Below are positions 18,137 through 26,107 of a stretch of DNA of 26,107 nucleotides, piece by piece. Position numbers and translations under genes: made by a program. Within the stretch, counting starts at the first letter, position 1, and the number at the start of each line of letters is the position of its first letter. Origin of the DNA: Fragilaria radians. Its lineage: Eukaryota > Bacillariophyta > Fragilariophyceae > Fragilariales > Fragilariaceae. The notes below the pieces were generated by a model, which had not been told where the DNA came from, ran no database searches, and worked only from the letters and a program-made list of their open reading frames with translations. The stretch lies in NCBI GenBank assembly GCA_900642245.1, contig CAAAJI010000391.1:18974-45080 (forward strand). Direction: 5' to 3'.

Positions 18137-18823
18137 TCAAACTCTTTCATTTTGAAAAGAAAGGAGATAGTTTCTCCGACAACAAGGACAAGTTTGTCGC
18201 TTACGTAGCCATTCTAGTATACATTCCTTGTGAAAAATATGTGAACAGTCTGGATTGTGAGATATTGTCACTTCGTCTCCAATCTTATAATTCATAAGAC
18301 AAATATCGCAACTAGGATTGGATTTCATGTCAAGAAGAATAATAGACGGTTGATGAGATTCTATATCATCCTCATTTTTGTCATGGCAAGATGAATTAGA
18401 AACACTTATATCCATGGGGCTTTCAGGTGATTTGTGTTGTTGCTGCTGTTGTATTGCAGTGGAACCGCCGTCTTCTATATCATATTGGCGATTAGTGTCT
18501 GATATGACGATACTCTCGTCTGCGTCGTCATCATTCGATGCAGTGCAGTTCCGCTTTGTCGAAGAGACGTCCAGATCCTGTACAATCTTGATATCCAGCA
18601 TTTGCTCTAATGGAATTTCAACGAGACAATGAGGGAAACATACAGCTATTGGGATGCATATGATTAAGAAAAATACCATCATGATTAACAAGGCAACTAG
18701 CACAAGGAAAGAAATTACCAAATAAATTGGCAAATTCAATAGGCAATACAGAAGGCATTTGGCGAATAATCTACATGCACAAAGAAAAGACGGATCTCTG
18801 TGTTGATTCGTATTTGCGTTCAT
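18137..18823 (-). CDS. Membrane RING-H2 protein, probable E3 ubiquitin ligase (short paralogue)
   Basis: 228 residues, intronless, ATG at 18823, TGA-type stop region at 18137. A long hydrophobic stretch at about residues 22-66 suggests one or two membrane helices. A polar acidic linker follows, with a QQQQQ run (125-129). The RING-H2 finger has C172-x2-C175, C193-x-H195-x2-H198-x2-C201 and C212-x2-C215, with the E2-contact Ile after Asp173, Trp in ILEWL and Pro213. This architecture (N-terminal membrane anchor, cytosolic RING-H2) is that of ATL/RNF-type ligases, which transfer ubiquitin from an E2 to nearby substrates; the substrate is unknown. Residues 131-220 are identical to residues 221-310 of the neighbour at 20639-21661 at 85 of 90 positions, while the N-terminal parts differ strongly. 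The C-terminus after the RING is only a few residues. Confidence 0.88.
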   Translation of the reverse strand: MNANTNQHRDPSFLCACRLFAKCLLYCLLNLPIYLVISFLVLVALLIMMVFFLIICIPIAVCFPHCLVEIPLEQMLDIKIVQDLDVSSTKRNCTASNDDDADESIVISDTNRQYDIEDGGSTAIQQQQQHKSPESPMDISVSNSSCHDKNEDDIESHQPSIILLDMKSNPSCDICLMNYKIGDEVTISHNPDCSHIFHKECILEWLRKRQTCPCCRRNYLLSFQNERV

Positions 18824-18999
18824 GATGATATTGATTTGATTTTATGTATTCGTGCTGCAATTTCCCGTTCAGTCAGACATGTATTACTGCAGTAAACATG
18901 TATGAATGTAGAAAGTCTACGGAATGTTTTTTTCACTATACCTAATGCACTAGAAATAATGCTAAAAATTAGTTCACAGGTTTATTTTGTGTACCTAGT

Positions 19000-19480
19000 G
19001 GAATTCAGCCAACGCCAACGCTGACCTTTCCCTTCATATTGGTCCGTCTTAGAGCTTAGTAGCCACTTGCATCGAAGAAAACATAATTCTCGATGAAGCA
19101 ATTTCCGCTTGCTTTTTTAGTTCATATTCCACTTCCGAACTTTTCCCATATGTTTTTATCCTGCACTTATTCCATTTGTGGTCATTTGCAGCACAGACAC
19201 GGGGGCAATTTTCTTTGTTTAATGTTGTCTTGATTGATAAAATATGATTTTCCATTTTCTTCCTTCCTTTTTTCTTTTTAAAGCATTATCTCAATGTCTT
19301 CTTTGCTCTTTCAAGCTTTGTTTCTGCTCCTTCGAAAAATTATAGTATCTAAATTCTCTTGACTTGGCAGCCTATTTCCCAGCTTCTCGCTGATTTTTGT
19401 TACAAGATCCAGATATGAGTTCAATTAAATTTTTGATTTATGCCTTATCTTAACCCTATTTACTTGACCTCGTCACATAT
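19000..19480 (-). pseudogene. Possible copia-type Gag zinc-knuckle relic
   Basis: The minus-strand frame 19049-19255 contains ENCPRVCAANDHKWNKC, reminiscent of the C-P-x-H..H-x-W-x2-C knuckle of some copia Gag proteins. Upstream, around 19290-19370, another frame reads like the charged segment before it (NFSKEQKQSLKEQRRH). Two frame changes would be needed to connect them. The similarity is by pattern memory only, so this is a weak call. It would be an insertion between the two RING paralogues. Confidence 0.28.
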
Positions 19481-20638
19481 AGCATTCCTGGATATTGTGT
19501 TGACCATGTAAAATGAATTTGTTGCTCAATAATGTTTCAGCCTACTTCACCCCTGTTTAGGGACACTGATTAACTGTTCTTTACCAAGGAGTACGTACTA
19601 TAAATACAAGACTTATATGTGAAAAGAAGAGCATTTCTTAGCCTAGAATAACATATGTGCTATGAGATGATTAGCATGCCAGTAATCCAATTACGGATCA
19701 TAGATGTATATATAAAGAATCATATTATTTGAGATACATGCATTAAAATGGCAATTATAGTAGCATCCAAAATCATCATTTCAATGTGTTCTCCTAAATG
19801 AAAATCATGTGTAATGATTTTCAAATCAAGTTAGAAAAAAGCAGGAATGGATAATAGATACAATTTCATTATATCTAAATTTGAACATAATTTCATCTTT
19901 GTGAATTTCAACTTAGATCAACCTGTGAATTTTGATTGAATTTAATGTGAATGATCGCACATGATAAATTACTAGCAAAAAGTTAGCAATTGGTCTTGAA
20001 GCAATAAGCATGTGTGCCGATTTCCATTGGATCTGACAACGTGACAAGGATAGAAAAAAATTGATTCTTGACTCCCATTCTTGAGGATCTGAATGCAATA
20101 CCAAATTTCAGTCAAATTTCAAAACTAGCTTACGATTGCTATTGCATCCTTTTTGCACTAAGCATTTTCTGTTTTATTGTAATTTGTAAAGATATTCATC
20201 GTAGAATTGCAATCGCTACCAAGCGGTTTCCTTAGTTTTTCCAGAGCGGTTTAACATTACTTCAGAAATTATGAACGCATTCCTTACAATACATTCCCAA
20301 GTTGGAATCAATCGACTACAATCTATTTACGAAAAATAAGCATTTGTTTATTGATTACAATTGTGTCGCGATAATGTTAAGCAAAGTTTCCTTTCTTTTT
20401 GAGTCAGTGTATTCTTGCAAAGCAAATGATCTCATATCATTATTCTGACTAACTTAACTGACATCGCAAAAGTTAGCGAGAGAGAAAAAATGAATGACTG
20501 CGTTACGTTATATCAGTTTATAGATATAGCCACGGAGCATTAATTATATTCTGAAAACGGAGTCACTTATACTATTGACAGAAGTTCAAGAACTGGAACA
20601 GAATCTGTATGACCTCAAACAGGCCTTCCATTTGAAGA
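19481..20638. other. No gene recognised; ends in the 3' flank of the long RING gene
   Basis: AT-rich intergenic sequence. About 20545-20615 resembles 18028-18095, downstream of the short RING paralogue (shared TCTGAAAACG, a GAAGTTC/GAAAGTTC block and GACCTCAA), so the duplication that made the two genes included part of the 3' flank. Confidence 0.5.
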
Positions 20639-21661
20639 TTAAGGGGTTGACACAATGGAATCAAGATCATCATGCCCTATAATCGATACATCAGATCCTT
20701 GCTCCTCCAGCCGTTTGGAATATCGTGTACGTAGGTAGTTTCTCCGACAACAAGGGCAAGTTTGTCGCTTACGTAGCCATTCTAGTATACATTCCTTGTG
20801 AAAAATATGTGAACAGTCGGGATTGTGAGATATTGTCACTTCATCCCCAACCTGATAATCCATCAGACAAATATCACAGCTAGGATTGGATTTCATGTCA
20901 AGAAGAATAATAGAAGGTTGATGAGATTCTATATCATCCTCATTTTTGTCATCGCAAGATGAATTAGAAACACTTATTTCCATGGGGCTTTCAGGTGATT
21001 TGTGTTGGTGCTGCCGTAGTCTTGCAATGCTACCGCCTTCTTCCATGTCATACTCACCATAAGTGTCAAGTGTAACTAAAATCGGGTCTTCTCCGGTTAT
21101 TGGTAATGAAATTTCTCGTGAATCATTAGGTGTATTGGTGAGGATATGCTCGTCCATTGGTTGTGCATCGTTGTCATTCAATGGAGCGCAGCTCCGCTTT
21201 GTCGAGGAAAACTCCAGATCTTGTACTATTCTGATATCTAGCATTTTCTCTAATGCTTCTCTTGATCTAGAAATACTGACCGGATTTCCTGACGCCCAGT
21301 CAACAGAAAAATCCCACCTACGGTTGAAATCTCTTCGGTCATTCATATTTGAATATCCAAAGCTATTCATAACTTGTTCTGGGCGTACAATACATAATAC
21401 ACAAGCCGTCAAGAGAAGTATTACTATTGGGACCATGCATATCACCAAGATCAGCCCAATTATAACCAGTGAAGGCAATACGAACAGCAAAACCATAAAA
21501 CTTTTGACAATTAATCTCCGTATCCTCATATAAACTGGATCACGATATCGATTAGCACTTTCTTCCGTAGTTGGGCTTGATTCATTATCATTTGTTGACG
21601 AGATTGCACTATGATTTGTGCCCTCCCATTCAGGTTCGGACATGGTAAACATGCAATTCAA
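20639..21661 (-). CDS. Membrane RING-H2 protein, probable E3 ubiquitin ligase (long paralogue)
   Basis: 340 residues, intronless, ATG at 21661. A polar Ser/Thr/Glu-rich N-terminus (1-45) precedes a hydrophobic stretch of about 40 residues (53-92) that could form two membrane helices. A linker absent from the short paralogue follows (about 95-135), then a shared block KMLDIRIVQDLEFSSTKRSC (139-158). The RING-H2 has C262-x2-C265, C283-x-H285-x2-H288-x2-C291 and C302-x2-C305, with the E2-contact Trp and Pro conserved. An acidic tail ends DDLDSIVSTP. The role inferred from the family is ubiquitin transfer at a membrane. It lies about 1.8 kb upstream (in gene sense) of the short paralogue on the same strand. 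A second in-frame ATG at codon 7 is possible as the start. Confidence 0.9.
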   Translation of the reverse strand: MNCMFTMSEPEWEGTNHSAISSTNDNESSPTTEESANRYRDPVYMRIRRLIVKSFMVLLFVLPSLVIIGLILVICMVPIVILLLTACVLCIVRPEQVMNSFGYSNMNDRRDFNRRWDFSVDWASGNPVSISRSREALEKMLDIRIVQDLEFSSTKRSCAPLNDNDAQPMDEHILTNTPNDSREISLPITGEDPILVTLDTYGEYDMEEGGSIARLRQHQHKSPESPMEISVSNSSCDDKNEDDIESHQPSIILLDMKSNPSCDICLMDYQVGDEVTISHNPDCSHIFHKECILEWLRKRQTCPCCRRNYLRTRYSKRLEEQGSDVSIIGHDDLDSIVSTP

Positions 21662-21847
21662 TTGAAGTCTTAAATATCGCTTTTTGAACGGTCAACCAAA
21701 TTCTAAAAAATTGTGTCTACTATGGATAAGGTTCCTGGCAAATTGTTTTGTTGTACAGTTTTAAAAACACACTACGGTGTGGTTCGCTTTTTGAATGCAT
21801 CAGACTAAGGAGGCCTTTTGATGCTCTTCCCTCTCATTTTCACCGCA

Positions 21848-22035
21848 AGTGTCCATCAAAGTAAAATCCAATTCATAGTTTCCATGTTGAAAACCTCAGA
21901 GCAACGGTCTATTTTTTTCTTTTCCTCTCCTGCCTTCATCTAGTGTCCACCAAAGTAAAATCCAATTCACAGTTTCCATGTTGAAAACCTCAGAGCAACG
22001 GTCTATTTTTTTCTTTTCCTCTCCTGCCTTCATCT
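21848..22035. repeat. Tandem duplication, 2 x 94 bp
   Basis: Units 21848-21941 and 21942-22035 are head-to-tail and differ at two positions (CCATC/CCACC and TTCATAG/TTCACAG). Each ends with a T-rich stretch and CTCTCCTGCCTTCATCT. The repeat sits about 190 bp upstream of the long RING gene start, so it could lie in its promoter region. Confidence 0.95.
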
Positions 22036-24059
22036 AGTGTTGCATCTCTTCCCATGTCATATATGTCACCACATGCAAGGTGACAAGGAGGCTTCCGTTA
22101 ATGAAAACAATACTTCAACGCAGCCTTGATTATACCTTAAAAGGAAACCCTTAATGCTTTTCCCATCTTAATTTGTGGTATTATTCGCTGATCTAGAACC
22201 TTGAACTCCAAAGGGACATAATGAGGACTAAGTCACTTAGATGTCTTGATGCAAGAAATTTGTATCTATTCATACTTCAGATTGAACTAAAATGTTGCTT
22301 ACGGTGATGAAGATAATAGTTATCAAGATGATCTGACAAATTTTAACTTATGTTCCCTTACAATAAGGAAATCGAATCGAAAAAATGAGATAGTGTATTA
22401 TTCTTCGTGATACAAAAAAGTCTTTGAAATTTTTCAAGAATGCATGAGAGGATTGGAATCAGAAGACGCACGTTAACGATTACTAGGGAAACAATAAAAC
22501 AATTTCGGGTCACACGTACCTAAAATATCCGTTTATTCACACGGAAAGCGATCAATTACGGAGTTGCCTTTCTTTTAACTTAGAAACTTGTTCATCTCAA
22601 AAATTCTTTAGTCACAGTCCTCTGTGCCGAGAAAATGTATTGCAAATATATTAGCAATGGCGCGAAGAATTTATTTGAATAGGTTGGTGAGATTACTTGA
22701 CCTTTTTTAAGGAACGATGTAGTGCTTACCTCTCATGCTCAATTAGGAAATCTAACTCGTGGCCGACCGTACTAAGGGTAATTTAAATTATTTTCATAAT
22801 GTACATCACTTTTCCGCAATTCCCTTCCTTCTGCTTTACCTTCGACTTATTGGGTAAGATCAAGAATATTAGCCCTGATATAAGCTATTCTGAATAAGTT
22901 TAAAGCGGTGCAAATATGCGTAATCTCCCCCTATGATCTGATACATGACATACATCTACATTTCTTATTGATTTCCATTCCATCAAATAAGACATTTGAA
23001 TTTAGACCTGAACGAATATAACAATATTCAATCCGTACGACTTATTTGCCTATTACGACGGCGCCTTCATTTTGTGGTACTGAATATTACACCTTACGTA
23101 TACCCGTTTTGAATTACATATGCTGCCAACACGTTAACTACTCTTTCATGTTCAATTTCAAACTTCATTAAAAGTTTGGGACTTCGTCCGCTTTCTGTGA
23201 TAGCTGTGTATTTTATGACAGCCTAGTTTTGAAAAAAGAGTCATACATGAATTAACAATACTTTTTCCTACTTATTAAATATTTAATATGACTCGCTAAT
23301 GTAGCATATTTTTCTTTTCATTCTGTAATTGAAGGCATCATCTGAGCTTTCTTAATTTTCCATACCTCTGAATGCGATTTCATATAAAACTCATAAAATC
23401 TCAATTTTTCATCTATCATCTTGGTCAAACGCAAATATGATCCTAAAAGATTAAACTTAGCACTAGAATATTGAAAATCAAATTTGAAAAAATATTTCTT
23501 TATAGCATTTCTCCTAGTGGAGCGTTACCAAAATACTGCAAACACTTAAATGCCTACTGTGTCGATAGCAATTGATCTTAGCATCGGAGGCACTCAAGAT
23601 CTCCTGATTGAAAGTCCCTAGATATCTCAATCTAGTACTAACAAGAGAGAATTGGATGATAAAGTTCGTGCAAATCGTTTGCAACCACAAACAGCCATCA
23701 GAAAGACCAGTGTTGTGTTTCTATAGATGTGTTAATGGGTGTAACTTGTAGAAATAAAAATATGGAATCCTAACTCATTCTTTCAAATTGATCGCAATAA
23801 TCGCCAGTTCATCAGTCAGAAGACTAAAACGGATACATGATGCAACACAGTTAAAAATTGCATATGACTCTGTATCCTTCTATTCCATCTAAGAATTTTG
23901 AATGAAATATCACTTCAAGAGCGCTCCTGCATGGTATTTTCGGATTGCTTTGAATGAAGCTCTAATGACGGTAACAACTTACTTTTAGTTGGTGAAGACT
24001 TACCTCGAAAGCTGTGACCTGCGTTTGATCAATACATCTAATATTAGCTACCTGTATTT
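22036..24059. other. No gene recognised (about 2 kb)
   Basis: AT-rich sequence with stops in every frame, no frame longer than about 50 codons, and no RNA gene, transposon motif or long repeat that I can see. It separates the RING pair from the antenna gene's 3' flank. Confidence 0.5.
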
Positions 24060-24241
24060 ATGTATTCCTATTTTTATAAAGCTTCTAATTTAAACACCAC
24101 CTCATCAACTCGGAAGTAGATATCAAGAAACTGACTTGCTAGGTGTAGGGAGTGTACAGGATGTGACTACTTTAAACAACAACTCAAACTCTCAACCCAA
24201 AGATACATATCCACAGTGGACATGATACTTAGTGGAGGTGT
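24060..24241 (-). repeat. Right arm of the ~180-bp inverted repeat (antenna gene 3' end)
   Basis: Reverse complement of about 1-180. It covers the last codons of the antenna gene (stop at 24229-24231) and its 3' flank. The short palindrome TCCACTGTGGA and the segment TCTACTTCCGAGTTGATGAG are preserved. Similarity fades at about 24060. Confidence 0.9.
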
Positions 24242-24861
24242 CCAATGATTGGAAGATCAGGGTCGTATCCAAGAGGAATGATCAGCTCATGCACCATCAA
24301 TCCAAGAATTCCCATTTGGGCAGCGCGTCCGTTATTAAGTTCAATAGCACGCTTGGACAGCTTCTCTTCCTCGCTGAATGTATCCCATCCAAAGTCAATG
24401 TAGCCGTTGCGGAAATCACCAACGAACTCGTTTCCAGTTCCTGGAACATCCTTCATGAAGGCGCATTCAAGAACTCCAATGAATGCAATGATTTGGACAA
24501 GTCCGGCAGTTGGGATGGCATCAGGACCAAACAGGGCAGCAACACCGTTAGGGTACGAGTCAAAGGAATGTCCGGCATAGTCGATGTTTCCTGGAAGGTG
24601 GATTCCTGCACGTGTCACAATTTGGCCAAGGAATGCAAGTTGGCAGATACGTCCGTGCTTGATTTCTACATATCGAAGGCGGTCGAAACGGGCTTCATCC
24701 TCACCAGAGAGTTGTCCAAAAGGATCAAAGAAACCAAGAGGAGGTTGGGCTCCAAGCTCGTCTTCGAATGCCATGCTAGTGGCAACAGATGTCTTTGTCT
24801 GGGCCGCAGGGGCGAACGCAGCAGCGGATGCGAGAAGAGATGCAAGGACGACTGATTTCAT
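24229..24861 (-). CDS. Fucoxanthin chlorophyll a/c-binding protein (light-harvesting antenna)
   Basis: 210 residues, intronless, a normal length for the family. Residues 1-15 form a signal peptide ending in the ASAFAP-type site (ASAAAFAP, cleavage before F16) that takes proteins through the four plastid membranes of stramenopiles. The transit part ends near residue 30. Three helices of the LHC fold are visible: helix 1 with EIKHGRICQLAFLG (chlorophyll ligands E66 and H69, ion-pair R71), helix 2 at about 119-136 (LVQIIAFIGVLECAF) and helix 3 with ELNNGRAAQMGILGLMVHE (E174, N177, R179). The protein binds fucoxanthin and chlorophylls a and c in the thylakoid and passes energy to the photosystems. 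A second copy appears to end at the left edge of the window, in opposite orientation. The start fits the leader and is preceded by AAGAATAAC. Confidence 0.97.
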   Translation of the reverse strand: MKSVVLASLLASAAAFAPAAQTKTSVATSMAFEDELGAQPPLGFFDPFGQLSGEDEARFDRLRYVEIKHGRICQLAFLGQIVTRAGIHLPGNIDYAGHSFDSYPNGVAALFGPDAIPTAGLVQIIAFIGVLECAFMKDVPGTGNEFVGDFRNGYIDFGWDTFSEEEKLSKRAIELNNGRAAQMGILGLMVHELIIPLGYDPDLPIIGHLH

Positions 24862-25800
24862 GTTATTCTTTTGGGCAAATTCGAATTGTGAGAAAAAAAG
24901 ATAAAGCCTAAATAAATCACAAATCCCAACCTTGAGGTAAGGAGATATTTTTGACCACCCCTTAGGGAACCTGGATTTCGAGCTTGATTCATATTCAAGC
25001 TGCTGTTGGTGGTGAGCATTTCCAACAGTCGCACGTACTTGGAAAAACTATATCTCAATTCAGTTCTACAGGGATACGTTCAAGCTTGAATTAGGCTAAA
25101 ACTAGATTTAACCCCTAACTCATCTGCTAACTTAATCCTGATTTTTCTTGCATAGGAATTTGTTGTGCATAGACCTTTGAGTGAAATTCAGGTTATGAAA
25201 TTATGCAGATCAAGGTTTGACAGCGGAATCATGCTTTGTATGCTACATCGATTCATAGAATGAGTAGATTCCTTGATGTGTCATTCAATCCCATGGCTCT
25301 AAATAAGTTTTGCATCCCAGGAGACTTCAGGAGATCCCAAAAATGATAATTTAGATGACTAGCAAAGGTGTGAAGAGGTAAATCTGAATTGTGCACTCTC
25401 TCTGTTTCGGTCGTCAGAATTCACTAATTTGGTAAATGTGGGGTGATCATTTTTGTTGTTAAACTGTGCAATTTTAGTGGTGACATTTACATTAATATAG
25501 TTGTTGCTAGATTCTTCAAGTCAGAGTAATTCCTTCCTTTAAGAAAAATAATGTGTGTTATTTCTCAAAATTCCCCAACAGACTTGATTGCATGCAGTTC
25601 TCCTGAGTGAGATTTATCATTGTGCTATATTTTTATCAGTTCAATGAGTTTTAACAGATTGTTTTTTTCAATTAATGTTCACAATGGACTACCAACCGCT
25701 CAAAATGCTAGCAGTTGGGAGACTTTCCTCTTTGCAAACCAAATCAATGCCATGACTACACTAGCCTTGGGTTACAGCCTTAGAGGCCTATGCAAATCTG
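24862..25800. other. Upstream region of the antenna gene; no other gene recognised
   Basis: This holds the presumed promoter of the antenna gene, reading leftwards. Within 40 bases of the start the coding-sense strand has a T-run (TATCTTTTTTTCTCAC). I cannot identify a defined core element or light-responsive site. From about 25060 to 25800 the sequence is AT-rich with no supported frame. Confidence 0.4.
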
Positions 25801-25858
25801 TACAGATGTTTCAAATCAAACAATGTGTTAGTACCTTTTGTGACAGATTTGATGAATT

Positions 25859-26107
25859 TCAAGATGCGCAAATGACTTCAAACAAAATGGTAGCATATTC
25901 CTCCTTACCCATGTATATGTCATAATACTTGTGACGACACTTACCCCAACCAATGTGAAAGCAGTTGACACTACCAACACATTCCGGAAGTCCATCAATG
26001 CGTAGCCTCCTTTAACAACATTTTTATAATTCAGTAGAATTTTTAGGCATGTAGAAAAAGTGGATTGCATGCTTTCCAATGGACAGCTTCACTGATGGCA
26101 TTTAGTA
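25859..26107 (-). pseudogene. PIF/Harbinger-like DDE transposase relic (cut by window edge)
   Basis: Read on the minus strand, one frame gives HFFYMPKNSTEL, two stops, then RLRIDGLPECVGSVNCFHIG, WGKCRHKYYD and MGKEEYATILFEVICAS, followed by TGA at 25859-25861. This is the pattern around the first catalytic Asp of PIF/Harbinger-type nucleases (GLPGcvGSvDc-x-H..W..C, then GKEgyPT-x-x-f). The expected Asp of the SvD motif reads Asn here, and stops flank the segment, so it is inactive. The rest of the element lies beyond the right edge or has decayed. Confidence 0.7.

Noticed and set aside
21063..21533. A 156-codon plus-strand frame antisense to the long RING gene
   Set aside because: It lies fully inside the RING gene and has no family resemblance; a shadow frame. 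The same holds for 18378-18632.
24232..24855. A 207-codon plus-strand frame antisense to the antenna gene
   Set aside because: It mirrors the codon usage of the well-supported antenna gene on the other strand and has no recognisable domain.
25620..25925. A 101-codon plus-strand frame near the right end
   Set aside because: It overlaps the Harbinger-like relic on the other strand and has no recognisable content of its own.
1..26107. CRISPR arrays, bacterial operons, phage genes or ribosome binding sites
   Set aside because: The repeats seen are two-copy tandem duplications and transposon ends, and the genes are eukaryotic.

Overview
The window looks like nuclear DNA of a diatom or close stramenopile relative. 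The evidence is an intact fucoxanthin chlorophyll a/c protein gene whose leader carries an ASAFAP-type plastid-import motif, a long Ser/Pro/Thr repeat protein of the kind common in diatom secretomes, intron-poor genes in AT-rich DNA, a eukaryotic tRNA-Ile(AAT), and decayed Ty3/gypsy and Ty1/copia elements. There is no bacterial operon structure. The species cannot be named from the sequence alone.

Layout. The first 13 bases are the last codons of a second fucoxanthin chlorophyll protein gene, followed by a 3' flank that recurs inverted next to the complete gene at 24229-24861. From about 0.5 to 11 kb lies a transposon graveyard: a gypsy relic (0.5-2.1 kb), a pogo/Tc1-mariner DNA transposon with both terminal inverted repeats (3377-4970), a copia relic (5.2-7.6 kb) and a second copia relic (10.1-11.0 kb). 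Within this graveyard are an unrecognised minus-strand reading frame with one stop (7948-8283) and what appears to be the 3' end of a spliced gene, with a tRNA-Ile gene in its last intron (8509-9108).

The right half holds the better preserved genes: the Pro/Ser/Thr-rich secreted protein (12191-14215), a second gypsy relic on the minus strand (15.1-16.4 kb), two minus-strand membrane RING-H2 proteins that are tandem paralogues (18137-18823 and 20639-21661), and the light-harvesting gene. The window ends inside a PIF/Harbinger-like transposase relic on the minus strand.

The genes do not form a pathway. The complete genes are a plastid light-harvesting antenna protein, a probable cell-wall or extracellular protein, and two probable membrane ubiquitin ligases. 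The most interesting structures come from genome dynamics: a tail-to-tail antenna gene pair about 24 kb apart, RING paralogues whose 3' halves look homogenised while their 5' halves have diverged, a tRNA gene apparently nested in an intron, and three separate tandem duplications (36, 88 and 94 bp). I found no convincing new multi-gene system.
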